A stretch of DNA of 64,000 nucleotides from an uncultured Aquimarina sp. Lineage in GTDB: Bacteria > Bacteroidota > Bacteroidia > Flavobacteriales > Flavobacteriaceae. Where the stretch lies: contig NZ_CANLMP010000005.1 in assembly GCF_947492405.1 (NCBI RefSeq), positions 372,001 through 436,000 of the forward strand. Reading direction: 5' to 3'. How positions within the stretch are numbered: position 1 is the first letter of the stretch; each line of letters begins with the position of its first letter. Position numbers and translations under genes: made by a program. Below the pieces are notes generated by a model. The model saw nothing but the letters and a program-made list of their open reading frames with translations. It had not been told where the DNA came from and made no database searches. Below, piece by piece: positions 1 through 9,190 of the stretch.

Positions 1-10
1 TATTATATAT

Positions 11-1153
11 ATGAAATATCAAAAATATAAACATCCTATTTCGTTTACTCTAATAACGATTACATTATTAATTTTAGTAGTTTCTTGCAGCTCTTCTGCC
101 AAGAACCAAAAAATTAATTTAAAATGGAATAAATCTTATCCTTCTGACACATTCACCAAAAATGTGATAGCTCTAAAATGGTGTTTATCCTTTCTAGGTT
201 CAGATTTAGCATCTGATAGTATTACAAAAGGTATCTCTACCGATAACCAAAAGATTATTTCTCTAAATCTAAACCAACTTAAATTTAATAAGAACGCTTC
301 TAGATATCTACAAAAACTGAACTCTAAACTAAAAAAAACAGAAGAATATCAAAACAACAATTCTATTGATCTAGGAAGATATATAGCACTTACCATTGGT
401 AGTTCTTATCATTACTACAGAATCGTTAATATCCCTAATAAATTAGAAGATTACAATTCTTTATATGTTTTTGATTCTATTAATGGTTATATCGATAATT
501 CTAGCGTATCTCTGGTAGATCGGATAATTTCATACTCAAAATCTAATCCCCAGAAAGAACAAGCTTATATATCTGCAGAAATCGATTCTATCACTAAAGA
601 GATATTTGAATATGAAACAGTAGAGGTTATGAATAATGGACAACTAAAGTTTGGTATCTATGACCGTAATGGAAATCTAAAGGATGCCGCTGATAATCAA
701 ATTACCAGGGCAGGAAAACCAGCAAAATGTATCTGGTGTCATGAAACTAGTATACAGCCCGTATTTAGAAAACAAAAGGATCACGATGGTTATCTTTCCT
801 TCCAAAAATTACAAGACACTCTAGACCACTACAATAAACAGCTTAGATCATATCAAGACAGTATATGGCAGGATAAGGAAATAAGAAATAAAAGATTACA
901 TACCGAAATGGAAGTATCTTACATAGCATTTATGGAGCCTTCTGCAGAACACTTATCTAATGAATGGGGAATGACTATTGAAGAAATACAAACAAAATTA
1001 CATAAACTTGAAACCCATAGACATCACGAATTTGATTTTTTGGGTGACTTATATCATAGAAAAGAGATAGATGCTTTAGCTCCTTGGAAAACACTGGAGG
1101 TTCCAGAAAACATTAGAGAAAAATCACCTAATGAGATCAATTACATAAATTAA
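11..1153 (+). CDS. Lipoprotein with a single CxxCH (haem c-type) motif
   Basis: The protein has 380 residues. The N-terminus is a hydrophobic signal segment (about residues 11-25) ending in a lipobox with Cys26 (LVVSC), so an exported lipoprotein is expected. Residues 240-244 read CIWCH, the covalent haem-binding signature of c-type cytochromes; there is only one copy. The C-terminal 120 residues are charged and probably helical. I do not recognise a family, and a zinc or structural role for the Cys/His cluster remains possible. It ends 1 nt before the next reading frame and heads the visible part of a polysaccharide-type operon, which may begin left of the window. The start at 11 is chosen because the signal peptide follows immediately. 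Confidence 0.75.
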   Translation: MKYQKYKHPISFTLITITLLILVVSCSSSAKNQKINLKWNKSYPSDTFTKNVIALKWCLSFLGSDLASDSITKGISTDNQKIISLNLNQLKFNKNASRYLQKLNSKLKKTEEYQNNNSIDLGRYIALTIGSSYHYYRIVNIPNKLEDYNSLYVFDSINGYIDNSSVSLVDRIISYSKSNPQKEQAYISAEIDSITKEIFEYETVEVMNNGQLKFGIYDRNGNLKDAADNQITRAGKPAKCIWCHETSIQPVFRKQKDHDGYLSFQKLQDTLDHYNKQLRSYQDSIWQDKEIRNKRLHTEMEVSYIAFMEPSAEHLSNEWGMTIEEIQTKLHKLETHRHHEFDFLGDLYHRKEIDALAPWKTLEVPENIREKSPNEINYIN

Positions 1154-1154
1154 C

Positions 1155-1460
1155 ATGCTGAATTTTAAAAAAATAGCAATTATTCTTCCCGCATATACCA
1201 TGAAAAGAAGGCTACAAAAAACATATAATGATATTCCCTTTGATATTATGAATGATGTTATTTTCGATAATAAAATGTTAGTAGGACTTTGTTTCTATAA
1301 TCGTTGTTTAGGAAAGGTTTTATATCCTACTAAATACTTTAGGAAAACTTCTTTTATAAATTTCAAAAGAAGCGTTAAATATGGATTCATTATGGTTAGA
1401 GTTTCGATTGTATACTTTTTACATCAAGATAAAATAACAAAATCGAATTTATATAGGTAA
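1155..1460 (+). pseudogene. Remnant of a family 2 glycosyltransferase with a large internal deletion
   Basis: The open frame is 101 residues. The first ~32 residues (KIAIILPAY, then KTYNDIPFDIMNDVI) match the N-terminus of GT2 glycosyltransferases of the polyprenyl-phosphate type. From residue 37 the text jumps to what is normally the C-terminal end of the same family (FDNKML, then PTKYF and INFKRSVKYG). The nucleotide-binding centre with its DxD motif and the acceptor region, roughly 130 residues, is missing. The junction preserves the frame, so it still translates. Its stop codon overlaps the next start (TAATG at 1458-1462). It is most simply a decayed gene left inside a living operon. A shortened protein with a new role is possible but unlikely. 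Confidence 0.7.
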
Positions 1461-3046
1461 TGAGGGTTTTAGACAAACATAAATTCTGGATGTATATATT
1501 ACCATTTATAATATTTGGGATCTATTACTTAATTAAATCTTACTGGTTCTTACCACACGATTTTGCAAACTATTATTTTGGTGCTTATTTTCTAGATCGT
1601 GGACTTTTTTCTCCAGTCATATATGACCCGATCTGGTTTAATCAACATATATTCGAGATTCAAAAAAACGTTTTTGCGAGTTACGCTCCAAATACTCCTT
1701 TCTTAGCAATGTTCTTCTGGCCTTTTACTTTAGTCAGCTTTAGCACAGCTAAACTTGTCTTTAACATTACTAGTCTTCTTTTATTTATTTACGCTTTACG
1801 GAATTTATTCAATGAATATAAGATTCCATATATCCATTACCTTACCATTCTTTTATTGTTTTTTTTTCCTATTAAAAACAACATCCTATTTGGACAAGTT
1901 TATTTATTGCTTTTCTTTTTGATTTCTGAAGGATTTTTAGCTTACAAAAAAAATAATTATTATAAAATGGGAGGATTATGGGGATTAGCCATTCTTTTAA
2001 AAATCTTTCCAATTATACTTTTTGCTTTCTTACTCTTTAGAAAAAAAATCAAAGGACTTATTGTTCTTGCATTTTGTTCTCTTGGGTTTTTAGGAATTTC
2101 CATTTATCTAAATGGTATTGATTCTTGGATGTTTTTCTTCGAAAACATATTACCAAAAGCAACTAAAGGTGAAATATCTGGAGAATTCATTAAAAACTAT
2201 CAATCTATTTTAATGTTTTTAAAACACATCTTCGTGTATCATCAGACGAAAAACCCTTTTCCATTAATTGATAATTCATATTATTATCATTTTTTTCTTT
2301 TATTATCTAAAATCATTCTAGTAGGATACGGACTATACTTTAGTTACAAAAAAAAACAAGCTATACAAGGATTCTCTTATTGGATACTAGCCACTTATCT
2401 ACTATCACCTTACGGAAGTAATTATAGTAGTCTTCTACTAATATTTATAGTAATAATGGTGTTTTCCGACACTTTCGATTTTAGAAATAAAAACAATATT
2501 GGTATCCTTTTGTTACTATTTCTAATTAGCAACCTTCCTATAAAATATTTTTTCGACTTCCCTTTACCCTTATCTTTTTTTAAACTATTTCTATTTATAA
2601 GTTTATGGCTAGTTCTAATCTTAGAGAAACATATATCGTATAAATTACATCTAACCATAGGTAGCATTAGTATTATAGTAAGTTTACTTGTCACTTCTTT
2701 ATCACATAAAAAGCCTGCTATGCTAACTAAGACTAACATGTTGTTTGAAGATCAGCAACAATCAATTATTTATGATTATACTATCAAAAATGGATATCTA
2801 GTATATAAATATTGGTCTGAAAAAGGAAGTCAGACAAAAAAAACGGATTACAAGATAACATCAATTAACTATAATGATATTTATTTAAAAGATAACAATG
2901 TTTATTATTTAGATAAACAAATAACAGATGATACAGCCCATAAGTTGAAACCAGCTATTGTAAATGGAAATACATTAATTTATCTTTCAGATTATCAAAG
3001 AGGATTTGGTTTTTACAATTTTCATAAAACATTGATCAATAATTAA
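1460..3046 (+). CDS. Polytopic membrane glycosyltransferase, GT87/DUF2029-like
   Basis: This 528-residue protein has many hydrophobic segments spread over residues 10-410. An Asp sits in a short loop after the first membrane segment (PHDFANYYFGAYFLDRG), the pattern of polyprenyl-phosphate-sugar-dependent GT-C enzymes of the DUF2029/GT87 type. Such enzymes transfer a sugar from a lipid carrier on the outer face of the inner membrane. The C-terminal ~110 residues form a soluble domain I do not recognise. Its start overlaps the stop of the glycosyltransferase remnant, and an ABC exporter follows 9 nt downstream, which fits a job in building a lipid-linked glycan. The family call rests on topology and the Asp loop, so the exact sugar is unknown. 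Confidence 0.65.
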   Translation: MRVLDKHKFWMYILPFIIFGIYYLIKSYWFLPHDFANYYFGAYFLDRGLFSPVIYDPIWFNQHIFEIQKNVFASYAPNTPFLAMFFWPFTLVSFSTAKLVFNITSLLLFIYALRNLFNEYKIPYIHYLTILLLFFFPIKNNILFGQVYLLLFFLISEGFLAYKKNNYYKMGGLWGLAILLKIFPIILFAFLLFRKKIKGLIVLAFCSLGFLGISIYLNGIDSWMFFFENILPKATKGEISGEFIKNYQSILMFLKHIFVYHQTKNPFPLIDNSYYYHFFLLLSKIILVGYGLYFSYKKKQAIQGFSYWILATYLLSPYGSNYSSLLLIFIVIMVFSDTFDFRNKNNIGILLLLFLISNLPIKYFFDFPLPLSFFKLFLFISLWLVLILEKHISYKLHLTIGSISIIVSLLVTSLSHKKPAMLTKTNMLFEDQQQSIIYDYTIKNGYLVYKYWSEKGSQTKKTDYKITSINYNDIYLKDNNVYYLDKQITDDTAHKLKPAIVNGNTLIYLSDYQRGFGFYNFHKTLINN

Positions 3047-3055
3047 ATAATAAAC

Positions 3056-4741
3056 ATGTTGAAATTTTATAAAATTTTGATCAGAATTAAAAAGGTAATT
3101 CCTAGAGGGTATGAAAATATTTCTGTGCGATTTTTTATACTTTCATTTATCCTTCTGGTTCTAGATATTTTTTCTGTATTTCTGTTAATCCCTTTAATAA
3201 TTTCATTGTTAGATCAGGACAGTTCTTTTAACTTTTTACCTTTCGAAATTTTAGGGAAAAACAGGTTATTACTAGCAGGCATAGTAATAGCTTTCTTTTT
3301 AATAAAAAATTATGTCGCTATTGTAATAAATAAGTTTCAGACGAAAACAGCCTATGATTTAGGATCTGTATACTCCTTATCACTATCAAAGCACTATATA
3401 CTAGGTAATTATAGCACATTTAAACAACAAAAAAAATCTACTATCATAAAGGATATCATTTTTGTAGCCAATGACTTTGTTGGAAATGTTCTATTATCTG
3501 TGAATATAATTATTTCAGAAGTAACACTATTATTAATTCTTGGTATAATCGGAGTGTTTTATAACTACACCATCACGATTCTAATCATTATCATATTGGG
3601 GATTATTGTTTTCATTTATAAAAGACATAATCAGAAAGATATTGATAAAATTAATGAAACCCGTTCCTCTGATTTTGATAACAATATTAGTAATCTGACG
3701 AATTTACTAAATGGATATTTATCTATAAAGTCTTCTGGTTTAATAGCTCATTTTTTAGAAAAATTTAATGTTTCAAACAAAAAACTAAATCGAAGTTATG
3801 CCATCTTACAATCCAAAAGATTGAATAGTTCCAGGCAAACTGAAATCATATTAGTTTTCTTAGTTTGTTTCATTTTTATTTCAATAAATACTTTTTCTTT
3901 AAGAGGAGTAACTCCTATCGTTTTTTTATCAGTTTTTGCTTCATTACTTTTTAAATCAATTCCATCCGTAAATCGTTTAAACGTAGCTTTTACTAACTTA
4001 AAATCTAATATTTATACGTTAGATATTATTGAAAAAAGAACAATAGAAAATACAAAAACAGAAGTATCAAAGCCTCCTATTTCTTTTGATAATAGAATTA
4101 TACTAAAGGATATTTCTTTTTCTTATAACAATGAAAAAGAAATATTAAAAAATATTAATCTTACTATAGACAAAGGGCAATTTATTGCAATATCCGGAGC
4201 TTCAGGGATTGGAAAAACTACTTTATTAAATATTATAGCTAAACTAATTAATCCTACAGCTGGTGAAATTTTTGTTGACAATACCAAAATCACAGAAGAG
4301 AACAAGTATGACTTCTTTGATCTTTTTACTTATCTAACACAACGTCCATTTATTTATGAAGGTAGTATTCTTGATAATTTAATTTTATCCAAAAAAACAT
4401 ACGATATCCAAAAGATACAGAAGCTGCTAAAGGTTTTCAAGATCGACAAAGTCATAGAACAGTTTCCTGACCAACTAGAAACCTATATTGGATCCGATGG
4501 AACGAATCTATCTGGTGGTCAGCTCCAACGAATATGTATTATTCGAGCAATCCTTAATAAACCTGAAATTTTAATTTTAGATGAAGCAACAAATAATTTA
4601 GATAAAGAAACAGAAGTTGAAGTTTTAAAATTTCTTAAGTCTTTTGCGATTGAAAACAAAACCACCGTTATTTTAGTTTCGCACCACATAAAGAATATGA
4701 TAAATATATATGACAAAATTGTAGAATTAAATAACAACTAA
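3056..4741 (+). CDS. ABC transporter, fused permease-ATPase (lipid/glycan flippase type)
   Basis: This 561-residue half-transporter is expected to act as a homodimer in the inner membrane. Residues 20-330 hold about six membrane segments (type 1 exporter domain). Residues 347-561 are the nucleotide-binding domain, with Walker A GASGIGKTT at 381-389, signature LSGGQ at 485-489 and Walker B ILILDE at 505-510; a His (VSHH) follows as the H-loop. The overall length and layout match MsbA/PglK-like exporters. Sitting among glycosyltransferases, it is a good candidate for flipping the lipid-linked product of this operon. The stop codon overlaps the next start (TAATG), indicating translational coupling. 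It is a different protein from the second ABC exporter at 33365. Confidence 0.9.
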   Translation: MLKFYKILIRIKKVIPRGYENISVRFFILSFILLVLDIFSVFLLIPLIISLLDQDSSFNFLPFEILGKNRLLLAGIVIAFFLIKNYVAIVINKFQTKTAYDLGSVYSLSLSKHYILGNYSTFKQQKKSTIIKDIIFVANDFVGNVLLSVNIIISEVTLLLILGIIGVFYNYTITILIIIILGIIVFIYKRHNQKDIDKINETRSSDFDNNISNLTNLLNGYLSIKSSGLIAHFLEKFNVSNKKLNRSYAILQSKRLNSSRQTEIILVFLVCFIFISINTFSLRGVTPIVFLSVFASLLFKSIPSVNRLNVAFTNLKSNIYTLDIIEKRTIENTKTEVSKPPISFDNRIILKDISFSYNNEKEILKNINLTIDKGQFIAISGASGIGKTTLLNIIAKLINPTAGEIFVDNTKITEENKYDFFDLFTYLTQRPFIYEGSILDNLILSKKTYDIQKIQKLLKVFKIDKVIEQFPDQLETYIGSDGTNLSGGQLQRICIIRAILNKPEILILDEATNNLDKETEVEVLKFLKSFAIENKTTVILVSHHIKNMINIYDKIVELNNN

Positions 4742-5628
4742 TGAAATTTAGTATTATCACCATAACACACAATAGAGCACATCTGATAACAGATACTATT
4801 TCTAGTGTATTGAAGCAAAGTTATGAGGATTATGAGCACATCATTATTGATGATGGCTCTACAGATAACACAAATCTTATCATTAAAAACTTTAAAGATG
4901 ATAGATTAATATATCATAAATACAAAAAAAGTAAACATAGAAGTTTTTTAAGAAATGAAGGGATTAGAAAATCATCTGGTGATATTATCTGCATACTAGA
5001 CTCTGATGATATCTGGGAAGAAAATAAGTTATCTCAGCTATTTAGTATATTTAATCAAGAAAAGCATATCAATTTCATTTTCCATAATGTAAGTATACTA
5101 AGAGCAAACAAAACTCGCATCTCCAATATTTATTCATTTAAAAAAGACTTTTTCCAAAATATCCTTAAAAAAATATTACACAATAAAGTATTACCTTATC
5201 CTTTTTATAGCTTTAAAAAATCCATACTATCAGAAATAGATCTATATGATGAAAATATGATCGATGGACAGCACGATTTTTTCCTAAGAGCTGCAGCAAA
5301 ATATCCTTTTTATTACTGTTCTCAGATTTTATCTTATAAAATAGAACATGACAACAATTTATCTAAAAACCTCAGAGTATCTGCATTAACAAACTATATA
5401 ATTACTTTAAAAAAATTGTTTGAGAGTAGCGCAATAACAAAAAATCAATACAAGAAGTATAAAGGTGAAGTATACTTTAAAATAGCCCGGTTTTTTATAA
5501 AAGAAAAAGATCATAAAAAGACAACAGAATTTTTAGATAAAACATCAGAATTGACCTCATGGTATAATAAACGTTTTCTAAAAACACAAATACTTAGACT
5601 TAATCAAAAATTCATTATCAATGAATGA
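4741..5628 (+). CDS. Family 2 glycosyltransferase
   Basis: The protein has 295 residues and a classical GT-A fold N-terminus: SIITITHNRAHL at the start, DDGSTDNT near residue 40 for nucleotide binding, and DSDDIW near residue 85 as the metal-binding DxD. No membrane segments are present, so it is a cytoplasmic enzyme that moves an activated sugar to a growing glycan. The C-terminal third is helical and probably binds the acceptor. It is translationally coupled to the ABC exporter upstream and followed 30 nt later by an FkbM methyltransferase. Sugar and acceptor cannot be told from the sequence. Confidence 0.9.
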   Translation: MKFSIITITHNRAHLITDTISSVLKQSYEDYEHIIIDDGSTDNTNLIIKNFKDDRLIYHKYKKSKHRSFLRNEGIRKSSGDIICILDSDDIWEENKLSQLFSIFNQEKHINFIFHNVSILRANKTRISNIYSFKKDFFQNILKKILHNKVLPYPFYSFKKSILSEIDLYDENMIDGQHDFFLRAAAKYPFYYCSQILSYKIEHDNNLSKNLRVSALTNYIITLKKLFESSAITKNQYKKYKGEVYFKIARFFIKEKDHKKTTEFLDKTSELTSWYNKRFLKTQILRLNQKFIINE

Positions 5629-5658
5629 TATTAATTATGATAAAAAAATAGATTTTAA

Positions 5659-6354
5659 GTGATTCAAATAATTAAAAAAATTAAGCACTTATTCAGTTTA
5701 CATCGATATAAGAATAAGAAGTTTTATGCTAAACTTATTCACCCAAATGATATGTGTTTTGATATTGGAGCAAATAAAGGAGTTAAAAGTGAACTTTTTT
5801 TATCTCTGGGAGCTAAGGTAGTAGCTTTTGAACCTCAATCAATATGTCATACTTATCTTGACAAGATTGTGCATCATAATTTTCAATATCACAAATATGC
5901 AGTAGGAAGTATTAATGAAACTAAAGAACTAAGACTAGGAAGTCATATTGAAGTAGCAACGTTTTCCAATAAATTTATTGACTATTTTAGTAACGACTCA
6001 CTAAGCTGGAATCAGTCGGAAAAAGTTACAGTAAAAAAAATAGATTGGCTTATTGAGACCTATGGAATTCCTAATTATTGTAAAATAGATGTAGAAGGAT
6101 ATGAATTAGAAATTCTTTCTAATTTAACTTATATTATACCATTAATTGAGTTTGAATTTACAGGAGGTTTTATTTTAGATACTATAGAAATCATAAAACT
6201 ATTGGATAAATCTAATACAATATATAACTTCAATTTAAATGAAAAACCAAAATTTGAACTTAATAAATGGGTATCTAAAGATGAAATGATTTCAGTTTTT
6301 AAAGAACTTTCTATTGATCGCCTACACGGTAATATTTTTGTAAAAAATTTATGA
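5659..6354 (+). CDS. FkbM-family SAM-dependent methyltransferase
   Basis: This 231-residue protein has the FkbM pattern: CFDIGANKGVKSE as SAM-binding motif I near residue 35, AFEPQ for the acidic loop that binds the ribose, and KIDVEGYELEIL near residue 135. FkbM enzymes O-methylate hydroxyls, often on sugars, and are frequent in polysaccharide clusters. The start is a GTG: an in-frame TAA lies directly in front of it (5656-5658), so no earlier start is possible. The end overlaps the next gene by 4 nt (ATGA), showing coupling to the radical SAM gene. The substrate is probably a glycan hydroxyl; this is inferred from context. Confidence 0.88.
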   Translation: MIQIIKKIKHLFSLHRYKNKKFYAKLIHPNDMCFDIGANKGVKSELFLSLGAKVVAFEPQSICHTYLDKIVHHNFQYHKYAVGSINETKELRLGSHIEVATFSNKFIDYFSNDSLSWNQSEKVTVKKIDWLIETYGIPNYCKIDVEGYELEILSNLTYIIPLIEFEFTGGFILDTIEIIKLLDKSNTIYNFNLNEKPKFELNKWVSKDEMISVFKELSIDRLHGNIFVKNL

Positions 6355-7871
6355 ATAATAAAATCATCATATTCAACCCAAGGAGTGCTAACGCAAAACA
6401 TAGAATACCTAACTCCATTCTGCAAGTAGGAGCTTCTATTTATGGAAAACACGATTTTGTGTTTATAGATGGAAATCTAGAAAAAGATCCTTGGAAAAAA
6501 ATTAAAAGTTATTTTGATACCGGAGCATTTAAATACTTCTGTTCTACTGTAATGCCTGGTCCTCAGTTAAGACAAGCTATTCCTTTTACAAAAAAAGTTA
6601 AAGAGGAATTCCCAGGAAGTATAACCATTTGGGGAGGTTATTTTGCATCTAATCAGTATAAAGTAAGTATCCAATCTAACTTTGTTGATTATATTGTTAA
6701 TGGTCCTGGAGATGTTGCTTTTCCTTCCTTAATGAATGCTTTAGAAAACAATGATCATTTAAAAATTAATGATATAAAAAACCTTATTTACTTAGATAAT
6801 GATGGAAAAATTATACAAACAAAAAAAGAAAAATTATTAGATCAGGATTCATTACCTCCATTACCTTATCAACATTTAAACAAGTTTTATGACTTAAAAC
6901 ATTATCTAAGTAAGACTTTTCTTGGTGAACGAACATTTTCGTATCATTCTAGTCTTGGTTGTCCATTTACTTGCTCTTTCTGCGCTGTGGTCCCCATATA
7001 TGAAGGACGTTGGAAAGCAAAATCCGCACAAACAGTATATAACGATGTAAAATACTTTAAAGATACTTATGGAGTTGACGCCATAGAATTTCATGACAAT
7101 AATTTTTTCACTTCCAGAAAACGAGTTGTCGAGTTTTCTAAACTAATAATGAATGACGGCATTACATGGTGGGGAGAAGGAAGAATCGACACTATAAATA
7201 AATATAGCGACGAAGATTTAATCACTATGAAAAATGCAGGGTGTAAAATGATATTCCTTGGAGCAGAAACTGGAAATGATGATATATTAAAGCAAATGAA
7301 TAAAGGTGGTACACAAACTGGCCAAACCATAAAAGATTTTGCTAAGAGATTAGCTCCGATTGGCATCATTCCTGAGTTTTCTTTTGTATTAGGAATGCCT
7401 GCTGATTCTCCTAAAAAGGTAATGGATCAAATTAATTGGGATATTCAATTTATTAGAGAAATCAAAGAATTAAACCCTAATTCAGAAATTATTATCTATC
7501 TGTACAGTCCTGTAGCTACTGAAGGTTCTGAATTATATGATCAAATTCAGAAAGCAGGTTTTAGTTTTCCAAAAAAATTAGAAGACTGGTTAAATCCTGA
7601 ATGGGAAAACTTCGATCTCCGTAAAAATCCATTAACACCCTGGCTAAGACCCGAAATGGTAGACAAAATTAAAAATTTCGAAACTGTCCTAAATGGATAT
7701 TATCCTACAGCATCCGATTTTAGAATTAAAGGTGTAAAGAAAAAAATACTACGTACAGTGGCTAGTATTAGATATCGAAGTGAAATTTATCACTATCCAT
7801 ATGAAATAAAAGCAATGCATAAAATATGGAAATATCGACAGCCAGAAATACAAGGATTTTATTCTGAATAA
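6351..7871 (+). CDS. B12-binding-type radical SAM protein
   Basis: The 506-residue protein has an N-terminal cobalamin-binding-like Rossmann domain (about 1-135; IWGGYFAS and NGPGD are typical of the BchE/HpnR-like class). A radical SAM core carries the 4Fe-4S ligands Cys204, Cys208 and Cys211 in GCPFTCSFC. The usual DxHxxG cobalamin-ligating motif is not evident, which is common in this class. A helical C-terminal region follows (about 430-506). Such enzymes carry out methylations or rearrangements at unactivated carbons of lipids or sugars. It sits between two SAM-dependent methyltransferases with overlapping or abutting ends, so the three probably modify one molecule. Confidence 0.88.
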   Translation: MNNKIIIFNPRSANAKHRIPNSILQVGASIYGKHDFVFIDGNLEKDPWKKIKSYFDTGAFKYFCSTVMPGPQLRQAIPFTKKVKEEFPGSITIWGGYFASNQYKVSIQSNFVDYIVNGPGDVAFPSLMNALENNDHLKINDIKNLIYLDNDGKIIQTKKEKLLDQDSLPPLPYQHLNKFYDLKHYLSKTFLGERTFSYHSSLGCPFTCSFCAVVPIYEGRWKAKSAQTVYNDVKYFKDTYGVDAIEFHDNNFFTSRKRVVEFSKLIMNDGITWWGEGRIDTINKYSDEDLITMKNAGCKMIFLGAETGNDDILKQMNKGGTQTGQTIKDFAKRLAPIGIIPEFSFVLGMPADSPKKVMDQINWDIQFIREIKELNPNSEIIIYLYSPVATEGSELYDQIQKAGFSFPKKLEDWLNPEWENFDLRKNPLTPWLRPEMVDKIKNFETVLNGYYPTASDFRIKGVKKKILRTVASIRYRSEIYHYPYEIKAMHKIWKYRQPEIQGFYSE

Positions 7872-8549
7872 GTGAGACGTTTTCTAAAAAAAATAACACA
7901 TCCATTTTTAAAATTAGGTTTAAAATTATTCTATTTAAAACCTAGAAAATACACGTATGACAAAATTGAGGTAAAAGTACATCCAGATGTGTTCCCTCCT
8001 CACCTAACACTTAGTACAAAAGTTCTACTTGATTTTATCAAACCAATGAACCTAAAAAATAAGATTTTTCTAGAACTTGGCTGCGGTTCTGGTATTATTT
8101 CGTTATTTGCTTCAAAAAAAGGAGCTATTGTTACATCAACTGATATTAACCAAACAGCATTACAATATTTAAAAAAAGCTTCTGAAAATAATAATTTAAA
8201 AGTTGAATTAGTTTTATCGGATTTATTTGATAATTTAAAAAATAGAACTTTTGAATATATTATCATAAACCCTCCGTATTACCCCAAAAAACCTAAAAAC
8301 ATTAAAGAACAAGCTTGGTTTTGTGGGGAGAATTTCGAATACTTCGAAAAATTATTTGAGCAACTTTCTACCCATATTGCAAAATCTTATTGCACCTATA
8401 TGATTCTGTCCGAAGATTGTAATATTCAATATATAAAAAGTATAGCATTAACATCAAATCATACTTTTGAAACTGTTTTAGAAAAAAAGATATTTGGAGA
8501 AACCAATTATATTTTTAAAATCAATACCAATAAAAAAATACAACAATAA
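7872..8549 (+). CDS. Class I SAM-dependent methyltransferase (HemK/small-domain type)
   Basis: The protein has 225 residues. Motif I LELGCGSG lies near residue 65 and NPPYYP near residue 135; the NPPY tetrapeptide is typical of enzymes that methylate a planar nitrogen (N-methyltransferases such as PrmC/HemK or RsmC relatives). The start is GTG directly after the stop of the radical SAM gene (TAA then GTG, no gap). It is the last gene of the operon and converges with the gene at 8566, 16 nt away; I see no clear terminator between them. The substrate is unknown. In this context it may act on an amino sugar or an operon product. Confidence 0.82.
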   Translation: MRRFLKKITHPFLKLGLKLFYLKPRKYTYDKIEVKVHPDVFPPHLTLSTKVLLDFIKPMNLKNKIFLELGCGSGIISLFASKKGAIVTSTDINQTALQYLKKASENNNLKVELVLSDLFDNLKNRTFEYIIINPPYYPKKPKNIKEQAWFCGENFEYFEKLFEQLSTHIAKSYCTYMILSEDCNIQYIKSIALTSNHTFETVLEKKIFGETNYIFKINTNKKIQQ

Positions 8550-8565
8550 ACCAGCGCTATTTCAT

Positions 8566-9072
8566 TCAAAATCTCAATGATTTCTTCTTCTCAAAATCTT
8601 CTTTAGTGATCGATTTGCCATTGATCGTGGTGGTATCCCAATCCTGCGTTATTTTCCATTGATCATTCATCTTTTTGAGTACAATATGAAATTGTCCATA
8701 AATATATTGAGTAGCACCATCTGCAGTAATTTCTATCTCATAAAAACCAACCTCATACGAAGTATCTTCATTAGTATGTCTACTATCGAACCAGAAATCT
8801 AGCTTTATTTGTGTATTACTTTCTTTAGAGGCTTTTAGACGTTCTACATTCTTAGTTTTAAACACATTCTTCGTATCAATACCCTCTGGTGTAACACGTA
8901 ATACTTCATCTGCATATATAGCATTTAATGATACTGCATCCAGAGTTTCATACGCTTTCTGAAAGGGTGACCAAACCGTTTGATCAATGTGTTTTTGGAT
9001 TTCTAAACTGTTCACTTGTCCGATCATAACGGAACTAAAGAATATAAAAACAGGAATGAAAATTCTAATCAT
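8566..9072 (-). CDS. Secreted NTF2-like (DUF4440/SnoaL-type) protein
   Basis: The 168-residue protein has an N-terminal signal peptide (about residues 1-22, no lipobox Cys). The remainder shows the alternating helix and sheet layout of small NTF2-like domains, with a typical ending (VLKKMNDQWKITQDWDT). Proteins of this fold are periplasmic or secreted and bind small hydrophobic ligands or act as enzymes, so the fold alone does not give a function. It stands alone between convergent operons, upstream of nothing on its own strand within 100 nt. Confidence 0.7.
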   Translation of the reverse strand: MIRIFIPVFIFFSSVMIGQVNSLEIQKHIDQTVWSPFQKAYETLDAVSLNAIYADEVLRVTPEGIDTKNVFKTKNVERLKASKESNTQIKLDFWFDSRHTNEDTSYEVGFYEIEITADGATQYIYGQFHIVLKKMNDQWKITQDWDTTTINGKSITKEDFEKKKSLRF

Positions 9073-9143
9073 AATATATGTATTGGTAAAAGTATAAAGT
9101 TAAAACTTTCTTTAGTTTTAAGACATAATTATTAATAAACAAA

Positions 9144-9168
9144 AAATCCCGCTATAACAGCGGGATTT
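9144..9168 (-). terminator. Rho-independent terminator of carB
   Basis: A perfect 9-bp stem (AAATCCCGC / GCGGGATTT) with a 7-nt loop lies 23 nt beyond the carB stop. Read on the minus strand it is followed by a run of T residues. Confidence 0.85.
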
Positions 9169-9190
9169 AAAATTATATATATTGTTATAA

